This document shows positions 1 to 12,787 of a stretch of 64,000 bases of DNA, piece after piece. The position numbers and the translations under genes were made by a program. The notes beneath the pieces were generated by a model that saw only the letters and a program-made list of their open reading frames with translations, ran no database searches and was not told the origin of the DNA. Each line of letters begins with the position of its first letter. The stretch's first letter is position 1. The stretch is from Guyanagaster necrorhizus. Taxonomy: Eukaryota; Basidiomycota; Agaricomycetes; Agaricales; Physalacriaceae. The stretch covers positions 415,277-479,276 of the forward strand of contig NW_025064886.1 of assembly GCF_019112545.1 (NCBI RefSeq). The letters run 5' to 3'.

Positions 1-3000
1 TCCCTTCCGGTGCCTTGTGGTTTCCTCCTAACTCAAACCCATTCATGTTCCCTGATTCTTCGGGAGGGTCCGAGAACAGTTTAAATGAGGTTTCTCCTCG
101 CCTCATTGCCGTGACTATGATTCGCATCTCTCAAAACATTCTCTTTCTTGACTTGCTCAAGAAAAATCCTCAGGATGTCCAACTTGTCAGAAAGAGCATG
201 TCCAGACTGGTCCTCCCTTCCATGGATGATCCATACGATGCGCGAGCGCTTGAACTGAAAGATTTCATTCCAAGGAAAGGGACCGGGAGCAACGGGACGC
301 AGTCACGCGGCTCTAAGTTAAGGGCCATGTCAGTGCTTCTTTCACGAAGTTATTTGCCACTCGTTGCACAAGTGTTCCGTTCTATGTCCCGGCATCTGAA
401 TGACAGGAGCGAATTGGCGGTTCTGGTGGAAGGGTTGAATCGGATTCTGCTAGTTCATGGCAGTGACATCGGTATTGTCAGCCAAGCATTAATTGGTCAG
501 TTCCCTCGTTTTTAGCCTCACGATTCGGTTCTGAGCGTGATCGATAGCGTTCATGGTGGCCAGTACTCGGTTTCATCGTCTTTTCATATCGCGGGGTGGA
601 TATACTCTTTTCATGCCCGTGATTATTAAAGTCTACACCGAAGCCGACAATTTAGGGATCAGAATGGCAATCGAATATGCCGTTAATAGGTTCTTCGCAC
701 ACCACAGAGAGGCCTTTGTGTACCAAAGTATGGACGCAATGGCTCACATTATGGCCACCACGGACATCGAAGCGGAATGGGTCGCTGAGAGTGTATATGC
801 CCTCTTCTCGTCCTTGAGAAAAATGATCTCTCCGGCTACTCAAGATGCTGCTGGGATCCACAATTCTAACAAACTTCAGGAGCGAGAAGCTCTTCTTGTT
901 CTTACTGCCGAAGAGAAGCCCCAGACATTTCTGGCATCATTGCGACCAAGCGGAGGTCAGGGAAAAACCATCCCTATCGATATACCCGAAGAATACGAGG
1001 CCAAAAGGTTGACGGTGGACAATTTCGTTCGGCTTTTCCTTACGGTCATAGCGCATGATTTAACCATTATACGTTCTGAGCAATTCTTGCGATTCTTGCG
1101 ATTCCTTACTCCGCATCTGTATCATGCCTCCTCTTCAGCGAGAAACGTCTTACAGCAAGGGGTTGAAGCGCTGGGCATGGTGCTTCTCAGGGCATCATCT
1201 AAAAATAAAGCTGAAAGTTCGAGCCGTCTGGTGGAAGGGGATCCTCAAGAGGTAGCGATCGATGAGATTCTAGATCAGCAGCTCCACGAAAAATCCAAAA
1301 CTCCTAGTGATTTCGTGTCGATGCGTCTTCAGTATCTCTACCTTATCGTCGCGTTCACGCGAGCTGGTGGCCATCTCTCTATGCAAGCATCTCACAGAAA
1401 TTTGGAACTTGTCAAACTGCTCCTTCGTGAGTCCACAAGTGAACTTGACAATGCCATTTCGTCGTTCCTCGCAGATTATATGAAATCAGCTTTTGAGCAA
1501 GATCCCCCTCGAGATCTCAAGGGACTTGTTGCGTTCCTGAAAGATTTGGCCCCCGTCGTCAGCTCGTATTCGCTCACCATAAACTTCTCCGGATTATTTG
1601 AAGCCACCCATCGTCTTTGCACTAACCCGCAATATGCCAAGGACCCAGGTTTCTCTCAATTGGTTGTTACCCAGATATGCTCGGCAGGTCTCAAGGCATG
1701 CGCATTAGCCGCGACGGAGAAACTGCTGCTCACGCTTCCTTGTCGCATATCATTGGTCAATTTGGCAAGCCAAAGTGTGTTCTTATGGGGTGCGGATATC
1801 ATGGCTGAGGTAGAAAAGCACAAGCCTACCTATGACTTCTTGGCAGGAGTTCTTCTACCCTTTGCACTCTCCATGAAGACGGCGACAGATATCGATATGG
1901 ACCGAGGACGCCTAGAACCTTGGCATCGAGAAGCCCACGCTCGTGCTTGGGTACGGCTCCTTTCATATACCATGTTGGCTTGTCAGAAAACAAGACGTCT
2001 TGCAGACACAGTACTGTCCCGGGAGCGCTCCAAATCCCAAGAACGCACACCTACATTGGGAAGAAAGAAGGAGCAACTGTGGTCCTTCGTTACTGCGTTG
2101 CAAGTCCTGAAGATCATTATAATTCGTGCTCCCAGAGATCTCACATCGTCTCTCCCTGACGTGTGGGTGCGCATTGCGACATTCTTACGGTCAATGTTGT
2201 CAGAAGGCAGTGCGGAATTTGCTTCAATGTCTCGAGATTACTCTCCGTCCCCGTCCCCTACACCGTCCCCGAGATCTAGTGGCTTGTTCAATGCCACCTT
2301 CTCACATTCATCAAGCTTTCCTCCATCGTTACATCGAAATTCTCTGCTTCAACAGATTTTCCATAGTCCCCGCATGGTTGACTATTGCTTGTGGTCTGTC
2401 TTCGAATTGCTTTGCATCCATCGAACACCCCTGGTCCTGCAAATGCGACTTTTCATGCAAGAGAAAGTTTTAGGGTTGGATCAGGACTTAAAGTCTCAAA
2501 GTACCTTCTCCTTATCGAAAGTTGCTCGGCCAGTTTCTTCAGTTTTTGCAAAGCCTCGGCGGCGCTCAGGTCTTCAATCTCCGGGTATTTCGCCACGGAT
2601 CCATCCTTCTAATTCCCTAAGTATTCAAGACGGTGGCCTTTTCTCTCTTTACTCCAATCGGCAATCCACGCCAAGTCCCATGTCTACACCGACATTCCTA
2701 GATACGCATCGTATCGTCCATCTTGGACTTACCCACCAGGGTCATTCTCTGCCTGTCAGCTCACGAGAATCGGGCCAGTCCCAAGCGAAAACGACCCAAG
2801 TCAGATCACTGTCCCTCATCAAGGCGACATATCGTAGAATTCGAATCGTGCAAAGTTATATGGGTTATCAGTCAATGTTATTTCCTCTTCCTGGAGAAGG
2901 GGAGAGTGGTCAGGATGTATCTCCGTCGACATGGACGAAGATACAAGCACTTCAAGAAGTCGTGCGTGAGACCCAAGAGCTCATCGAGGAGTTTGAAGAA

Positions 3001-3060
3001 TCTCAGGCGGTAGAAAGTGAGACAACTATCACTGATGTAGATCAATCCTTGGGACGTTAA
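1..3060 (+). CDS. UNC80-like large protein, C-terminal part (5' end outside window)
   Basis: Only the last ~1,000 residues are visible; the gene enters from the left edge. Two exons join cleanly: one ends at 495, a 52-nt intron spans 496-547 (GTCAGT...ATAG), and the second exon runs 548-3060 to TAA. The junction keeps one frame. The protein is mostly helical with ARM/HEAT-like leucine patterns, then a Ser/Pro-rich disordered part (codons around 2230-2330 and 2560-2770) and a short helical tail rich in Glu (ALQEVVRETQELIEEF). This pattern resembles the fungal UNC80 C-terminal family. In animals UNC80 is a subunit of the NALCN cation channel, and fungal homologs are thought to serve the Cch1 calcium channel. 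The family call is from memory of the pattern, not a search. Another large HEAT-repeat scaffold is possible. That it is a real coding gene is nearly certain. Confidence 0.6.
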
Positions 3061-3837
3061 TGTACGACATAACTCGTTTTAAGAGCTAGGACTTTCGGAT
3101 CCTGTGCAAACGTGCGGTATTTACCGGTCCTATGATTTAATCATTTAACGTATGATAAAGACTAACTTTGTATATGTTCAACACCGAGCAAAAGGCAGGC
3201 AAGACCGCTTGCTATTGAATATATCGGATTCCCACCGGCCCGTCTTAACCAACGATAGAGACGCGGGTTGTCATATCGGAAGTGTGACGCTGAAGAAAGA
3301 CACTCTTTCATTAACAGCACCTTTTACATGATCCCTATAGCTCGCAACGGTGTTCATGATACCTCTACTTAGACCTCCATTGATGTTATAATCCCTGCCA
3401 GAGAGGGACACATCTCTCGAAGGAAAGTTGAGGAAAATAACTGAATATCGGAGTACCTATGCCTAACGTTGGACAGGGACAGCTTAAGATCCACGTCTAT
3501 AATGTACATGTACATGCTCACTGGCCGGTACATCGACTACTACTTTGAAGAGTACCTAAAACTCGTGAACACTTCCTATTAATTGTACATCCAGGATGAG
3601 TTTGTTGTAGTCCCATCCTTCCTCTATCATGAAACCCACTGGAACGTTTCAATAAGACAATGTCGATGAAGGAACTAACCCTCTCACACATGTAAAACGA
3701 CAGAAATACATAATTAACAGACACAGAGAAGTAGAAGAGGAACGCCGTTATCAAGAGCTCAGAGCAGAATGCAGCAGAGTAATCACAAAGAGCAGCCCAT
3801 TATCGTGACGTTCGAAAGCACATGAAAATCTCGATGA
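3061..3837. other. intergenic, no gene seen
   Basis: Between the UNC80-like gene and the convergent RRM gene. Short minus-strand open frames at 3518-3754 and 3783-3965 have no protein-like composition. It probably holds the two 3' UTRs. Confidence 0.5.
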
Positions 3838-5649
3838 TCAATCGTACAAGGATCCATATTGCGAGGAAGTATTTGTTTCAAAGTGATGAGGCTGGGGGGA
3901 TCGGCAACGGGTAGGAGCTCCTGCCATGTCATTTCCCCACCTAGAAGTGAGATCAACGACGACAAGAGACAAGAGGAAGGCCAATCTTACTCGGAGGGAA
4001 CAGAACTGGTTCTAGAATTGGACCTGGCGTTGCAATAATGGGAATGAACAGGATGTGACGCATATCTAAAAGCTTGATGGTAAGGGTAGGATATTTGGGG
4101 AACCGAATCCATGCTGCTGTAGGTTACACGACCGCGGCGGTATGGTCTTTCTGGTTTGTAAAATGAGTTCGAAGGACAGCGGAATGGTCCAGATGCAGGG
4201 GCGAAATGTGTCGGGGGTTCATTAGTTGGTGCAGAGGAATAGGATTCGACGTCATACTGTCCTGCGGGCGATCGTCGAGGAAGGACACTGGTCGCCACTT
4301 GCAAATATTGAACACCTATGCGATGATTCGCATAGCACTGGCCTTGAAGAGCTTCTTTGGCCTCTTGAGCGCTTGTACTTGATGAATATTCCACCCTGAC
4401 AGTTATGGCGCCTGAGACAGACTGTGGCTCGATGATGTCAAGTTTATTGATCTGTCCGAAGGGGTCCAGCAGCGGATGCAGGTCGCGAGGCTGAGAAAAC
4501 AAGAAAGCAGGAAGTTCGCTGACTAGGAGAGTATTCGTTGGTAACGTTGTTGCCGTGAACGCAGCACTGTTTGAAAAATTTGATCCAAAAGAGGAATTGG
4601 GCGTGATATCAAGAGGCGAAGGCTGGCTATCTTCCTGAATATCTTCCAAAGGCATAAGAGAATTGTGACAATGTGATTCGAACAGAATGGCCCTGTCTCC
4701 ACCGTCTAGAAAGCCTATGGCGGCCTAGGTGTTAGTGTTGCGTGATAGGATTAAACAGAGTCAATACCCTGAGAGCGCTGTACAATTGCCCACGAGATAT
4801 CGATGGTATGTCCTCTGTAGATAATATATTTATATACACGATGGTCTTCAATGTTGAGGGAAGTCATACCTTATCTGGCTACGGGTGAGGGAAAGCATTG
4901 CATTTCTGGCTTGGTCGTGACCCGACATGACTACAAAACCACGTCGGCGAGAAGCATTGTCCACTGTAGCAAGAATTACGCAATGCGCAACAGTTCCATA
5001 ACTAGAGAAAATTGTTGCTAGTTCGGCCCTATGAGAAGATTTAGACAAATCTTCCAGAATCACAGAAACACTTGACTTGGTCAGATCAAAAGGTAGGCCG
5101 AGGACGTATAAATTGCGACGATCGTCAAGGCGTTTTGGCGTACAACCGTCATCTGCGATGGGTACCACGGAACTATAGAACAAGTCAGTATTCTGGAGTC
5201 TATGAGAGTTGATGTATGCGTCTTATACGTACAGTGGTGTACCTGAGACCGTATATCCTGACATACACAGCGCTTTTCTGTACAGACGTTAGCACGACAG
5301 TAAAGGAAGGAGATGAGATGGCACTCACTTGCAAGCGTCACGATTGAAAAATGTAATGTCTAGATGATGCCCGGCGGCATCTTTGACATCGACAGAACCA
5401 CGAACATCGCCTAGGACAACGTCATCTTTAGCCAGTCTCTTCTCTCCAATCGTCGAGACTCGCCTATCAGGGTATTGAACAAGGATAGCACTTCTTGGTG
5501 GTTGACTGGAATACAATTGTAAAGAATTAAATAGAGCCTAGGGAGAAAAGCGTACTATTCATGGCCATGTTCTCTACTCTGACGCTAAAGGTGGTCTTGC
5601 CGTGGCGGTTACCTTGAGCATGTTTGATTGGCGGAGGATACGGAGTCAT
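3838..5649 (-). CDS. RNA-binding protein with at least two RRM domains
   Basis: Multi-exon gene read from ATG at 5649. Exons in order contain an N-terminal RRM-like part (5325-5516), RRM1 with the RNP2-like core LYVLGLPFDL and RNP1-like RRGFVVM (about 4848-5135, itself split by a short intron), and RRM2 starting TLLVSELP (3987-4655). The C-terminus is Ser/Tyr/Arg-rich and disordered. The last intron (GTAAGA...CTAG) moves the end from an in-frame TAA at 3987 to a TGA at 3838; without that splice the protein stops at 3987. RRM proteins bind single-stranded RNA; whether this one acts in splicing, stability or meiosis cannot be told. The overall arrangement recalls Mei2-type multi-RRM proteins, but I do not see the diagnostic Mei2 C-terminal RRM. 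It is divergent from the RAD51C-like gene. Confidence 0.72.
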
Positions 5650-5762
5650 TATTAACCAAGAAGGAGAGGGATCGCTATAGTAAAACCAAGAAAGTGATAG
5701 AGAGTATGTGAACTGAGCTTCAGTTTGACGAACAAGCAAGAAAATGGGAGTACAAAAGCAAG
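5650..5762. promoter_or_regulatory. shared divergent promoter, RRM gene / RAD51C-like gene
   Basis: Only 113 bp separate the chosen start codons of two divergent genes, so their promoters must overlap. No TATA box is evident. If the RAD51C-like gene starts at the later ATG (5868) the gap is 218 bp. Confidence 0.4.
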
Positions 5763-7291
5763 ATGTCCCGGCTTTTGCCGGGAATGTGCGGTTTTCGCAC
5801 CCTCCAGAATGCATCCGAAGTCAGCCGAAATCAAGTTCTCACGCCACAAACGCGTCTTCCAACACCTATGATACCAATCTATCTCTCTGCTCTGCCGTTC
5901 TCTCCCTCAACACTATCTTCCTTGATGAGAGCAGGATATGAGACCATAAAGGATGTACAAGGGATTTCCCCGGAGGACTTATCAGAAGGTTTGCCTGTAA
6001 ACATTCTCTCTGCACAGCTCTCAACAATACTGCTAGAGTTCGACATACCACTCTCAATATCGCAAGCCCTAATAAATTCACAGAGGCCCACTTTGACCCT
6101 ACTTGGATCTACTCTTCCATGGACGCAGTCAGTATCGTTGTTGTCCGGAAGTGGAGTGAAAGCCAGGGTGTCTACCTTGTGCGCCCCTCTGGACCGACTC
6201 TTGTCTGGAGGCCTTTCAAGAGGTTCTGTTCTGGAGATATCTGGTGCTCCTGGGACACCGAAAGAAATACTTACAGTAAATATAGTGGCATCATTTGTCA
6301 AATCCAGGGAACGCGTCCTATTTGTTGGTTGGTTGGACTACGTTGGGAAACACGGGCTTGACTAATCAGAACACAGACCTCCAAAACATGACAAGCCCAG
6401 CAACACTAAGAAGAGCTCTCAAAAGTGAGTGTCCTCCCTGTTCTTTCATATCTTGTTCGCTTTCTCATGGGTACAAGAAGGTATATCGGATGTTCCGACG
6501 AATTTTTTGGAACTAGTTTCCTACATGCCAATGCACTCGCTTTCTGAATTCATGACATTCATGTACAATCTTTTGTCTTATCTACGACGAAACCCGGACG
6601 TAGGCAATTTCAGCTTCATGGTTAGGCACGCGAGATCTATTTATTCTTCAGGTGGCTTTGCTTGTCATCAACTCCATTTCCTTTCCCTTTCAAACATCTC
6701 CAATGTTAACTCTACAAACGAAGATCTCTCTTCACGACCGCATCAAACAGACCTTCTCGAGGGCCTACGCGTTCAATAATTTAACGGTAGAGTACTGCTG
6801 AACCACCTGGTAAACGCCTTAGTCATCTATGTTCAGATCGTCACCACTTCTCAGCTGGCTACGAAGTTATTGAAGACAGATGGAACTGCAGGAAACTTTG
6901 ACACAGGAGCAAGGGGCATCATGGTTCCACAACTAGGTATGCCAGATGACGCGTTTTGACACGAAATTCCAAAACTTCTTTCTAGGGTCATATTTACCTC
7001 CTGGGAGATCTTACCGTGTGATATTATCACGCGAGACACGACTATCAGGGTAAGATCCTCCTCCCTGCTGGGCACCCAATCTTACATCCCGATGTAGAAC
7101 TCTGCGATTGTTGTATTCACCTTCTGCTATGCACCAGGACAACGGGCAACACATGCTCGAAGAGCCATATGCAAAAGTAAGAAATTTCTAACCGAATTTA
7201 CATAAAACCCAGCGTTCAATCATCAATAACGCAGTGTGGCGATTCAATTTCATCGCACTTCGATGACAATGCAATTGGAAAGTGGCGGTGA
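5763..7291 (+). CDS. RAD51C-like RecA/RAD51 paralog with degenerate ATPase motifs
   Basis: Eight or so exons join in frame (first exon ends 6327, second begins 6377, last 7235-7291). The N-terminus, from Met at 5868, matches the RAD51C helical start (LPFSPSTLSSLMRAGYETIKDV). The core follows the RAD51-paralog order: PLDRLLSGGL, Walker A region EISGAPGTPKEIL, then LQNMTSPATLRRAL, Walker B region ALLVINSISFPF (the FPF after Walker B is typical of RAD51C), VTTSQLATK (motif 3) and GARGIMVPQLG. RAD51 paralogs load RAD51 on single-stranded DNA during homologous recombination. Oddities: Walker A reads PKE where GKT is expected, and the Walker B aspartate position is Asn. This predicts little or no ATP hydrolysis. 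The start could be 5763 (longest) or 5868 (fits the family better). Rad57-like identity is the main alternative. Confidence 0.78.
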
Positions 7292-7538
7292 ACCTGGTTA
7301 CGCAGGCCTACTTTGTTTTTCCTTTACATTTTAAACTCGTCTATGCCGTCTATGTATACTGGGCAATGTCTTCTTGAAGGGGTTCTGTCCGGGTACCTCA
7401 ACTGACCCCTGTATCTATCCATGTATAGGAGCTGCCGATCGCCGGTCCCCTTCAGTTAAAAGACGAAGGCGTTGAATTTTGCCATCTGTTTGACCACCTA
7501 ACTTTTCACAACCTCATTCTATTCACCAACGCCTCAAT

Positions 7539-8795
7539 ATGCCCTTTGTGAAAGTGAAATCGAATTCTGGCGGCCTAACTTACAATTACACCATTTCCAC
7601 GCCGACATCATCTAATGCTAAATCTATTGATCCAACATTGCCTACTGTTTTATTTCTCCACCCTGTCTACATTGGCGTAGATATCTTTCAAAGTGCGTAC
7701 GCTAAAGGTTCTTTCCCAACGCATTTTAATTATATTGCAGTGCAATTCGGAGATCGCGCTCTCCGGAGATTTAACTTCGTTACGATGGATATGCGAGGCC
7801 ACGGAGAAACCGGAGGTAACGCTCCAAAGGATTACGATCAGGATGATGCAGCAGCAGATATCGTGAAATTCATGGCAAGTCAACATTTTCATCTTCAACA
7901 TCTTATTGAGCTAGCCTCATCAGGAAGCACTCCAGCTACCGCCATGCCACATTTTCGCACTTTCGATGGGAACCATAATCGCGCTTCAAGTCGCTATATC
8001 CTATCCGCAGAAAGTTCTTTCTTTGTTCCTCGTATCTGTGTTGGGCCTTGAAGAGGTACAGTGAAGGTTCACATTTTCTTCCGACCTCCCGATGATGATC
8101 ATCGGTATAGCCGGAAGATGTGGCACAGGGTAGGCAAGAAATTGCCGATTGTTGGATTGAAGGTTTCAAAAGTTCGACAGTCGATGAAGCGGCGCTCTAC
8201 GATGCGGTATATGGCGCCCTTCAACTCGGTTTTAACAGTGAGCAGTCTTCCATGGTCACAGCGTCAGCCCGTTCACATATGTCCATAAATCACTCCTAAT
8301 ACCCATGTTTTTTTTGAAAGTTTGGTCAAGCGTACTTTACCGCAGGCCATGACCAATTGGGGGGGGAAGAGACTGGACGTTTACAACACACTCACTGTCA
8401 ATTTCCTCACGGAACGCAAGACCCATTCTCCGGGCGACCTGTCAAAAATTATCGCCCCCGTTAAGTTGGTCCATTGTATGGCAGATATCGCATACCCCTT
8501 GGAGTATTCAGAGGAATTTCTGAAGAACCTCCAAGATGCGGGGGTAAAGGCTTCTCTCGATAAAGTCGAAGGAGCCTGTCATTTTGGTTGCGTTACACAT
8601 TCAGAGCAGTCAGTGTCACTCTCTTGTTCTAAATGGCCTTCTGATTCGCTGCACAGAGTTAATCCCCTTTTTCTTGGTTTTGTTTTGGAGTACACGACGG
8701 GCCCGATACCTCCGATGTCATCTTCTGTGAGCTCACCATTTGAGGCAGGTTTGATTAAAGCTGGCTGGACAAACGATGATTCAGATGATGAGTAA
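7539..8795 (+). CDS. alpha/beta-hydrolase fold protein
   Basis: Six exons: 7539-7692, 7741-7874, 7924-8055, 8111-8262, 8321-8608, 8657-8795. Joined, they give a complete small alpha/beta hydrolase: LFLHPVYIG (oxyanion-hole strand), FVTMDMRGHGET (the DxRGxG step), DIVKFMEAL, nucleophile elbow ALSMGT (Ser nucleophile in S-M-G), a cap with VAQGRQEIADCW, acid region HCMADIAYP and the catalytic His in GACHFG. The second intron (7875-7923) must start GCAAGT rather than GT to keep the frame; every GT alternative breaks the conserved nucleophile elbow. Substrate unknown. The family includes esterases and lactonases, and no signal peptide is visible, so it is probably cytosolic. It lies 250 bp after the RAD51C-like gene. 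Confidence 0.85.
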
Positions 8796-10524
8796 AATTA
8801 CCGTTGTATACGACATCAACTTCACTCCTATCATTGGGAATTCATATGTACTATTAACAACTGCAATGTAGTATTTAGATGTACCAACTTTGTCAAAATC
8901 GGCTTAGAAAAGCGCTCTACCCTTGAGCAACTTGAACACGTCCCTGGCCAGAGACAACCAGCGTACAGTTGCCTCGTAAGCCAGCAAGGAACTGTCAAAT
9001 TTGGGAAACGTTACGTTATGTGATTTTATTTCAGTGATGCTTTCCAGCCACCATCAAAAGTGCTCCGGCGTTTAGATTTTTCCTTCCTCCATAATCTGGA
9101 TCTGCTCAATCGATTTTGCGGGACTCACTTAAATATGATAGAAGTTAGAACCCATCATCCGGCTCAAATCACAATCTGCCGCGAAGCTAAATACCAGTTA
9201 CATAACCTTAACGCAAACTTTGGCCGGAGTCCTTGAAATGCAGCTTCCCTCGGATTTTCCAATAGATTTTGACTGGCAGGTATTCATGACAGTATTATAC
9301 GGCTCTATAGGTTGCGGTGACTGAATTTCATGTTAAAGTCGTTGGAAAGATTTCCGAAGATTTCGGCGACCTCTGAACGAGTGTCAAATAACGGGATCGG
9401 ATATGCGGCGCCCACTGACTCTGGCTTATGTGTCGTTAGTCAGACCGAGTCAAGAGTGCTTCCGGCATGAAGAAATTATAAAGGCAGCGGGTGTCATGAT
9501 CGTTCACAAGTATTCGAAGGTGTACGTTTCTTTTGGCAGGGTACTGGAATTTCTGGTCGCATGAACAGCTTGCTAGCTTCTGTTCTTCCAGAAGTCTCAA
9601 TTTTCTCAGTTTTCGGTTAGAGCTTGAACTCGCTTCTGTTGACAGTGTCTTTTTCTCAGGGCGACAAATACTGGCAAGACGAGGATGTCGTGTTCTTCTC
9701 GGTACACATGGGAAGCAGCAAGACGACCCAGTCATCGTGGCGGCGTGGCGTCGACAGAGGTTCGCTACTTATGTGATGTTCTTGATGTCAAATTGTTCGC
9801 CGTGTCCCAACTCGTACGGCTAGAAAACCACGGTGGGAAGGATTTCCCAGAATTTGAACGAGGTGACAAATGGGTTGCGCCACCGAAAAGGCCGTTGGTC
9901 ATCTCTAGCTCTAGAATTTACGGACTTAATCTCTATCTAAAGTAAGGAACTCTCATATGTAAAGTAAACTTCCACCGTTTCAGGGTACACCGGATTCCCC
10001 TCTAGAATCCGGTGAACCACGAAAACACTGGCAAGTGATCATAATGACAACGAAATGAGAGTTCATGTATCCAGTTCCCGAAGCCACTTTACTTCGTTCT
10101 TGCCGGAAGACCTAGTACCAGGACATACACACTCCACATTCGACGTCCGCGTCCGATTACTAGAAGAAGAGGAATACTCTACTACTGATATAATACAACA
10201 TACACTTCGCGTGAGATTCGTGTCGCATCATGAATAGGAAGGAAATAAATGTTAATGTATCACCAGAACTTGCCAAATACGCTTCCCCTAGGACCGAGTA
10301 TCATACCCACCCCTTCCTGGATGGCGACACTGACCGGTCGCATTGGTGCAGAATCAAACACGTGGGGGCATGGTTGTAATAATGGCAGAGAACCTAAGTG
10401 AGGATTCTCCAGTTCACGTTCGTATATCGAGGGCTGCCGCGGAGACATCGCAAGTGCCTCATACTGGGGCTCGTCGAAGCATTTGCGAGCTGTGCGAAGC
10501 CGGTGTAATACCTAATATGCACTG
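8796..10524. other. 1.7-kb stretch without a supported gene
   Basis: Open frames such as 9436-9735 (-), 9533-9823 (+) and 9685-9945 (+) overlap each other and show no family pattern or clean splice structure. A 10-bp perfect inverted repeat (CACCGGATTC / GAATCCGGTG, 7-nt loop) sits at 9988-10014. Otherwise I see nothing. Confidence 0.5.
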
Positions 10525-12787
10525 TCAGATTTGAATCGATTCTATAGCGCGAACGGCTCTTGCCCGCTCATAGAACTCAATCTCCCCGTCCAGGTGGTCC
10601 TTGGCGAGTGTAGAAAAGTCTTCATTCTTTTGTGCATGAAACGTTTCCATTTCTGCCATGGTAGTGTTCAGCACTGTTTCGCAGCGTGCAGCCATATCTT
10701 CGTCGGCCTGAATATGATATCAATACAGAACCTAACTACAGCCGAGAAGATGACACATACACGAATCTCCTTCGTGCATTCTCGATATCGGGTCAATGTA
10801 GATTTGTGTGTGCTCACCACGCCCTGAACGCAAGACGTCAAAAATAAAACCACATAAAAAGGGCAATAAATACTTCATATATCGACGATGGGTGCGAAAC
10901 GGCCTTGAGTGACTCATGTGTGGCTAGCTGTCTCCTCCGCGCCTAGTAACGGTGCCACATAAATGCAAAATGCGTCAGAATGTCACTAGATACTCACATG
11001 GTCATCGTAGAGATCTCCAATATTTTGAAGGGCCTCGGATGTTTTCTGCACGGCTTTAGTAAGCTTAAGGCAATCTGTACAGTGATCAAAGCAGTGGCGG
11101 CGACGAGATATGAGCCCTTACGACTACATCCCTCACGCCAGCACCACGCGCCATCTTCGTTCATGAGGCCTGCATCTTTCACATTATAGTGATTGTCTTC
11201 CTCGATCGTACCCGTCGTAGGCGCTGAAGCGAGGGGCTTAGAAGTTATCAAGGATAGTAAAGAATATGACAGTAATCGCTCCGCTTTAGACATTTCTAGT
11301 AAGCTATACAGTCAGCAACAGCAGGGATCCAAGGGAAATCAAATCCGACGAACCAATCCGTGCTTCACGAACACGACCGAATATATTCCTAAGGCCTTGT
11401 ACGCCCTTCCCAACAGCCCGTGTGTGAGTCTCAAATCGTCTAACAGCTTCTTCGGCGTCTTCAGCATCAATATTAAATGCGGGGTGGTAAACATGAGCGT
11501 AAAATGATGGGCCTGCAGGAGGCATCGACAGATGTTGAGGTATTAGCCGTTTCCACTCCTACGTCGCAAGGTGAGCATATAGCGAATAATTCAGTGAGAG
11601 ATTCCGCACAATGTCACTTTCGCATCCCAAAAAGAAGGTCACTACCTCGGCATACCTTGCCACGGGATGACGAACCACGCGTCCGATGTACCTCTCCAGG
11701 TCCCCGCGACGCGCCTCCACAAAATCCTCACTGAACCTGCCGGCATACTGCTTTTCTGGAAGCGGCGGTAGCGCGATTCCAGGAAGGCGCCTCATCAGAG
11801 CCGTATGAAGAATAACAAACTGCGAGTACCGTCTTTGCACCGTTATCTGTGTCTGTGACCCTGGCGACGTATCAGAATCCATCTGACCGTGAAATAGAGA
11901 GGTCACATTGTACACCGTGAAGGCCCCGGAAAGTGCAGAGGTGCGTTTAGACGGAGAGTGGACGAGGACACGAAACGGTGGGAGTTTCTCCTTCCATGCA
12001 TGCCCAGCATCGACAAAGTGTCGATTGACATCTCCCTTGCTCAGTCGATTACCTGACTCTGCAGAATCGTTATCCCCTTGTTCAGATTCAATGCTAGCCA
12101 ACCTGTTATGGGGTGAGGCCTCGGTGATAACGGTGTCTGCTACTGTACCCTTGAGAACCCACGCCTCTGCCCCGCTGGTGACAAAACTGGAAAATCTATT
12201 GAGGCTCTTGCCTCTCAGAAGACTCTGACGGAAACTCGGGAAGACCCAGTCTCCGGTATGTTGGGGAACGATGGGTTTATTATTTTCTCGAGAAGTTCTG
12301 GGTGATATTCGAGGCGTGATAGTGCTTGATGAAGCTTCCCTGAGGTGGGACTGAGACCAATCGAGATCGGGGGCTAGGATGAACTCTGATGTAAACTACG
12401 ATGCACAAGGTCAATGCTTGCTGAAAAAACGAAGGGTCATGATGTACGTACAGTATAATATGACCGGGGTAAGAGACCCATCTCGCCCGACGCGTCCTTC
12501 ACCAAGCTCCACCCATCTGCCAGATCTTCTTTGACAACCTCAAGGTCATCGCCAGCGTTAACGGAAAGTTCTCTGAATTCGGCCTTTCCTTCAAAGTCGT
12601 ACAGTGCTCGTGCTGGGTGGTAGATCTCTTCGTCGTTTAGCTCATCGTCAGAAGGGGGAGCAGACCCCAGTTCAAGACGTTCCGTCCACGCAGCTGACGT
12701 GTTGATACCAGTATCGAATCCAGATTGTGGCCGGGAAAGAAAAGAACTCGTCACAGAAGATTTGGAAGTTCTGGGTAATGTTGCCAT
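10525..12787 (-). CDS. SH3-PX-BAR sorting nexin (SNX9-type)
   Basis: Read from ATG at 12787. The first exon (to ~12450) holds an SH3 domain: ARALYDFEGKAEFRELS, DGWSLVKD, GLLPRSYY. The next long exon holds the PX domain with the phosphoinositide-binding signature RRYSQFVILHTALMRRL and PPLPEKQYAGRF. After a 51-nt intron come EWKRLIPQHLS and a BAR helix beginning YHPAFNIDAEDAEEAVRRF. Four more short exons carry the rest of the BAR domain, ending FYERARAVRAIE, TGA at 10525. SNX9-type proteins bind curved, phosphoinositide-rich membranes and link them to actin and endocytosis. Domain order and length are complete, so I expect a functional gene. The exact ends of the small BAR exons (10.6-10.95 kb) are my least certain splice calls. 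Confidence 0.9.

Noticed and set aside
9436..9945. Overlapping frames on both strands in the gap after the hydrolase
   Set aside because: Frames overlap in several phases, no splice chain or family motif, composition looks random.
9988..10014. Perfect 10-bp inverted repeat as a regulatory hairpin
   Set aside because: A single short hairpin in 64 kb of eukaryotic DNA is expected by chance and no gene end lies next to it.
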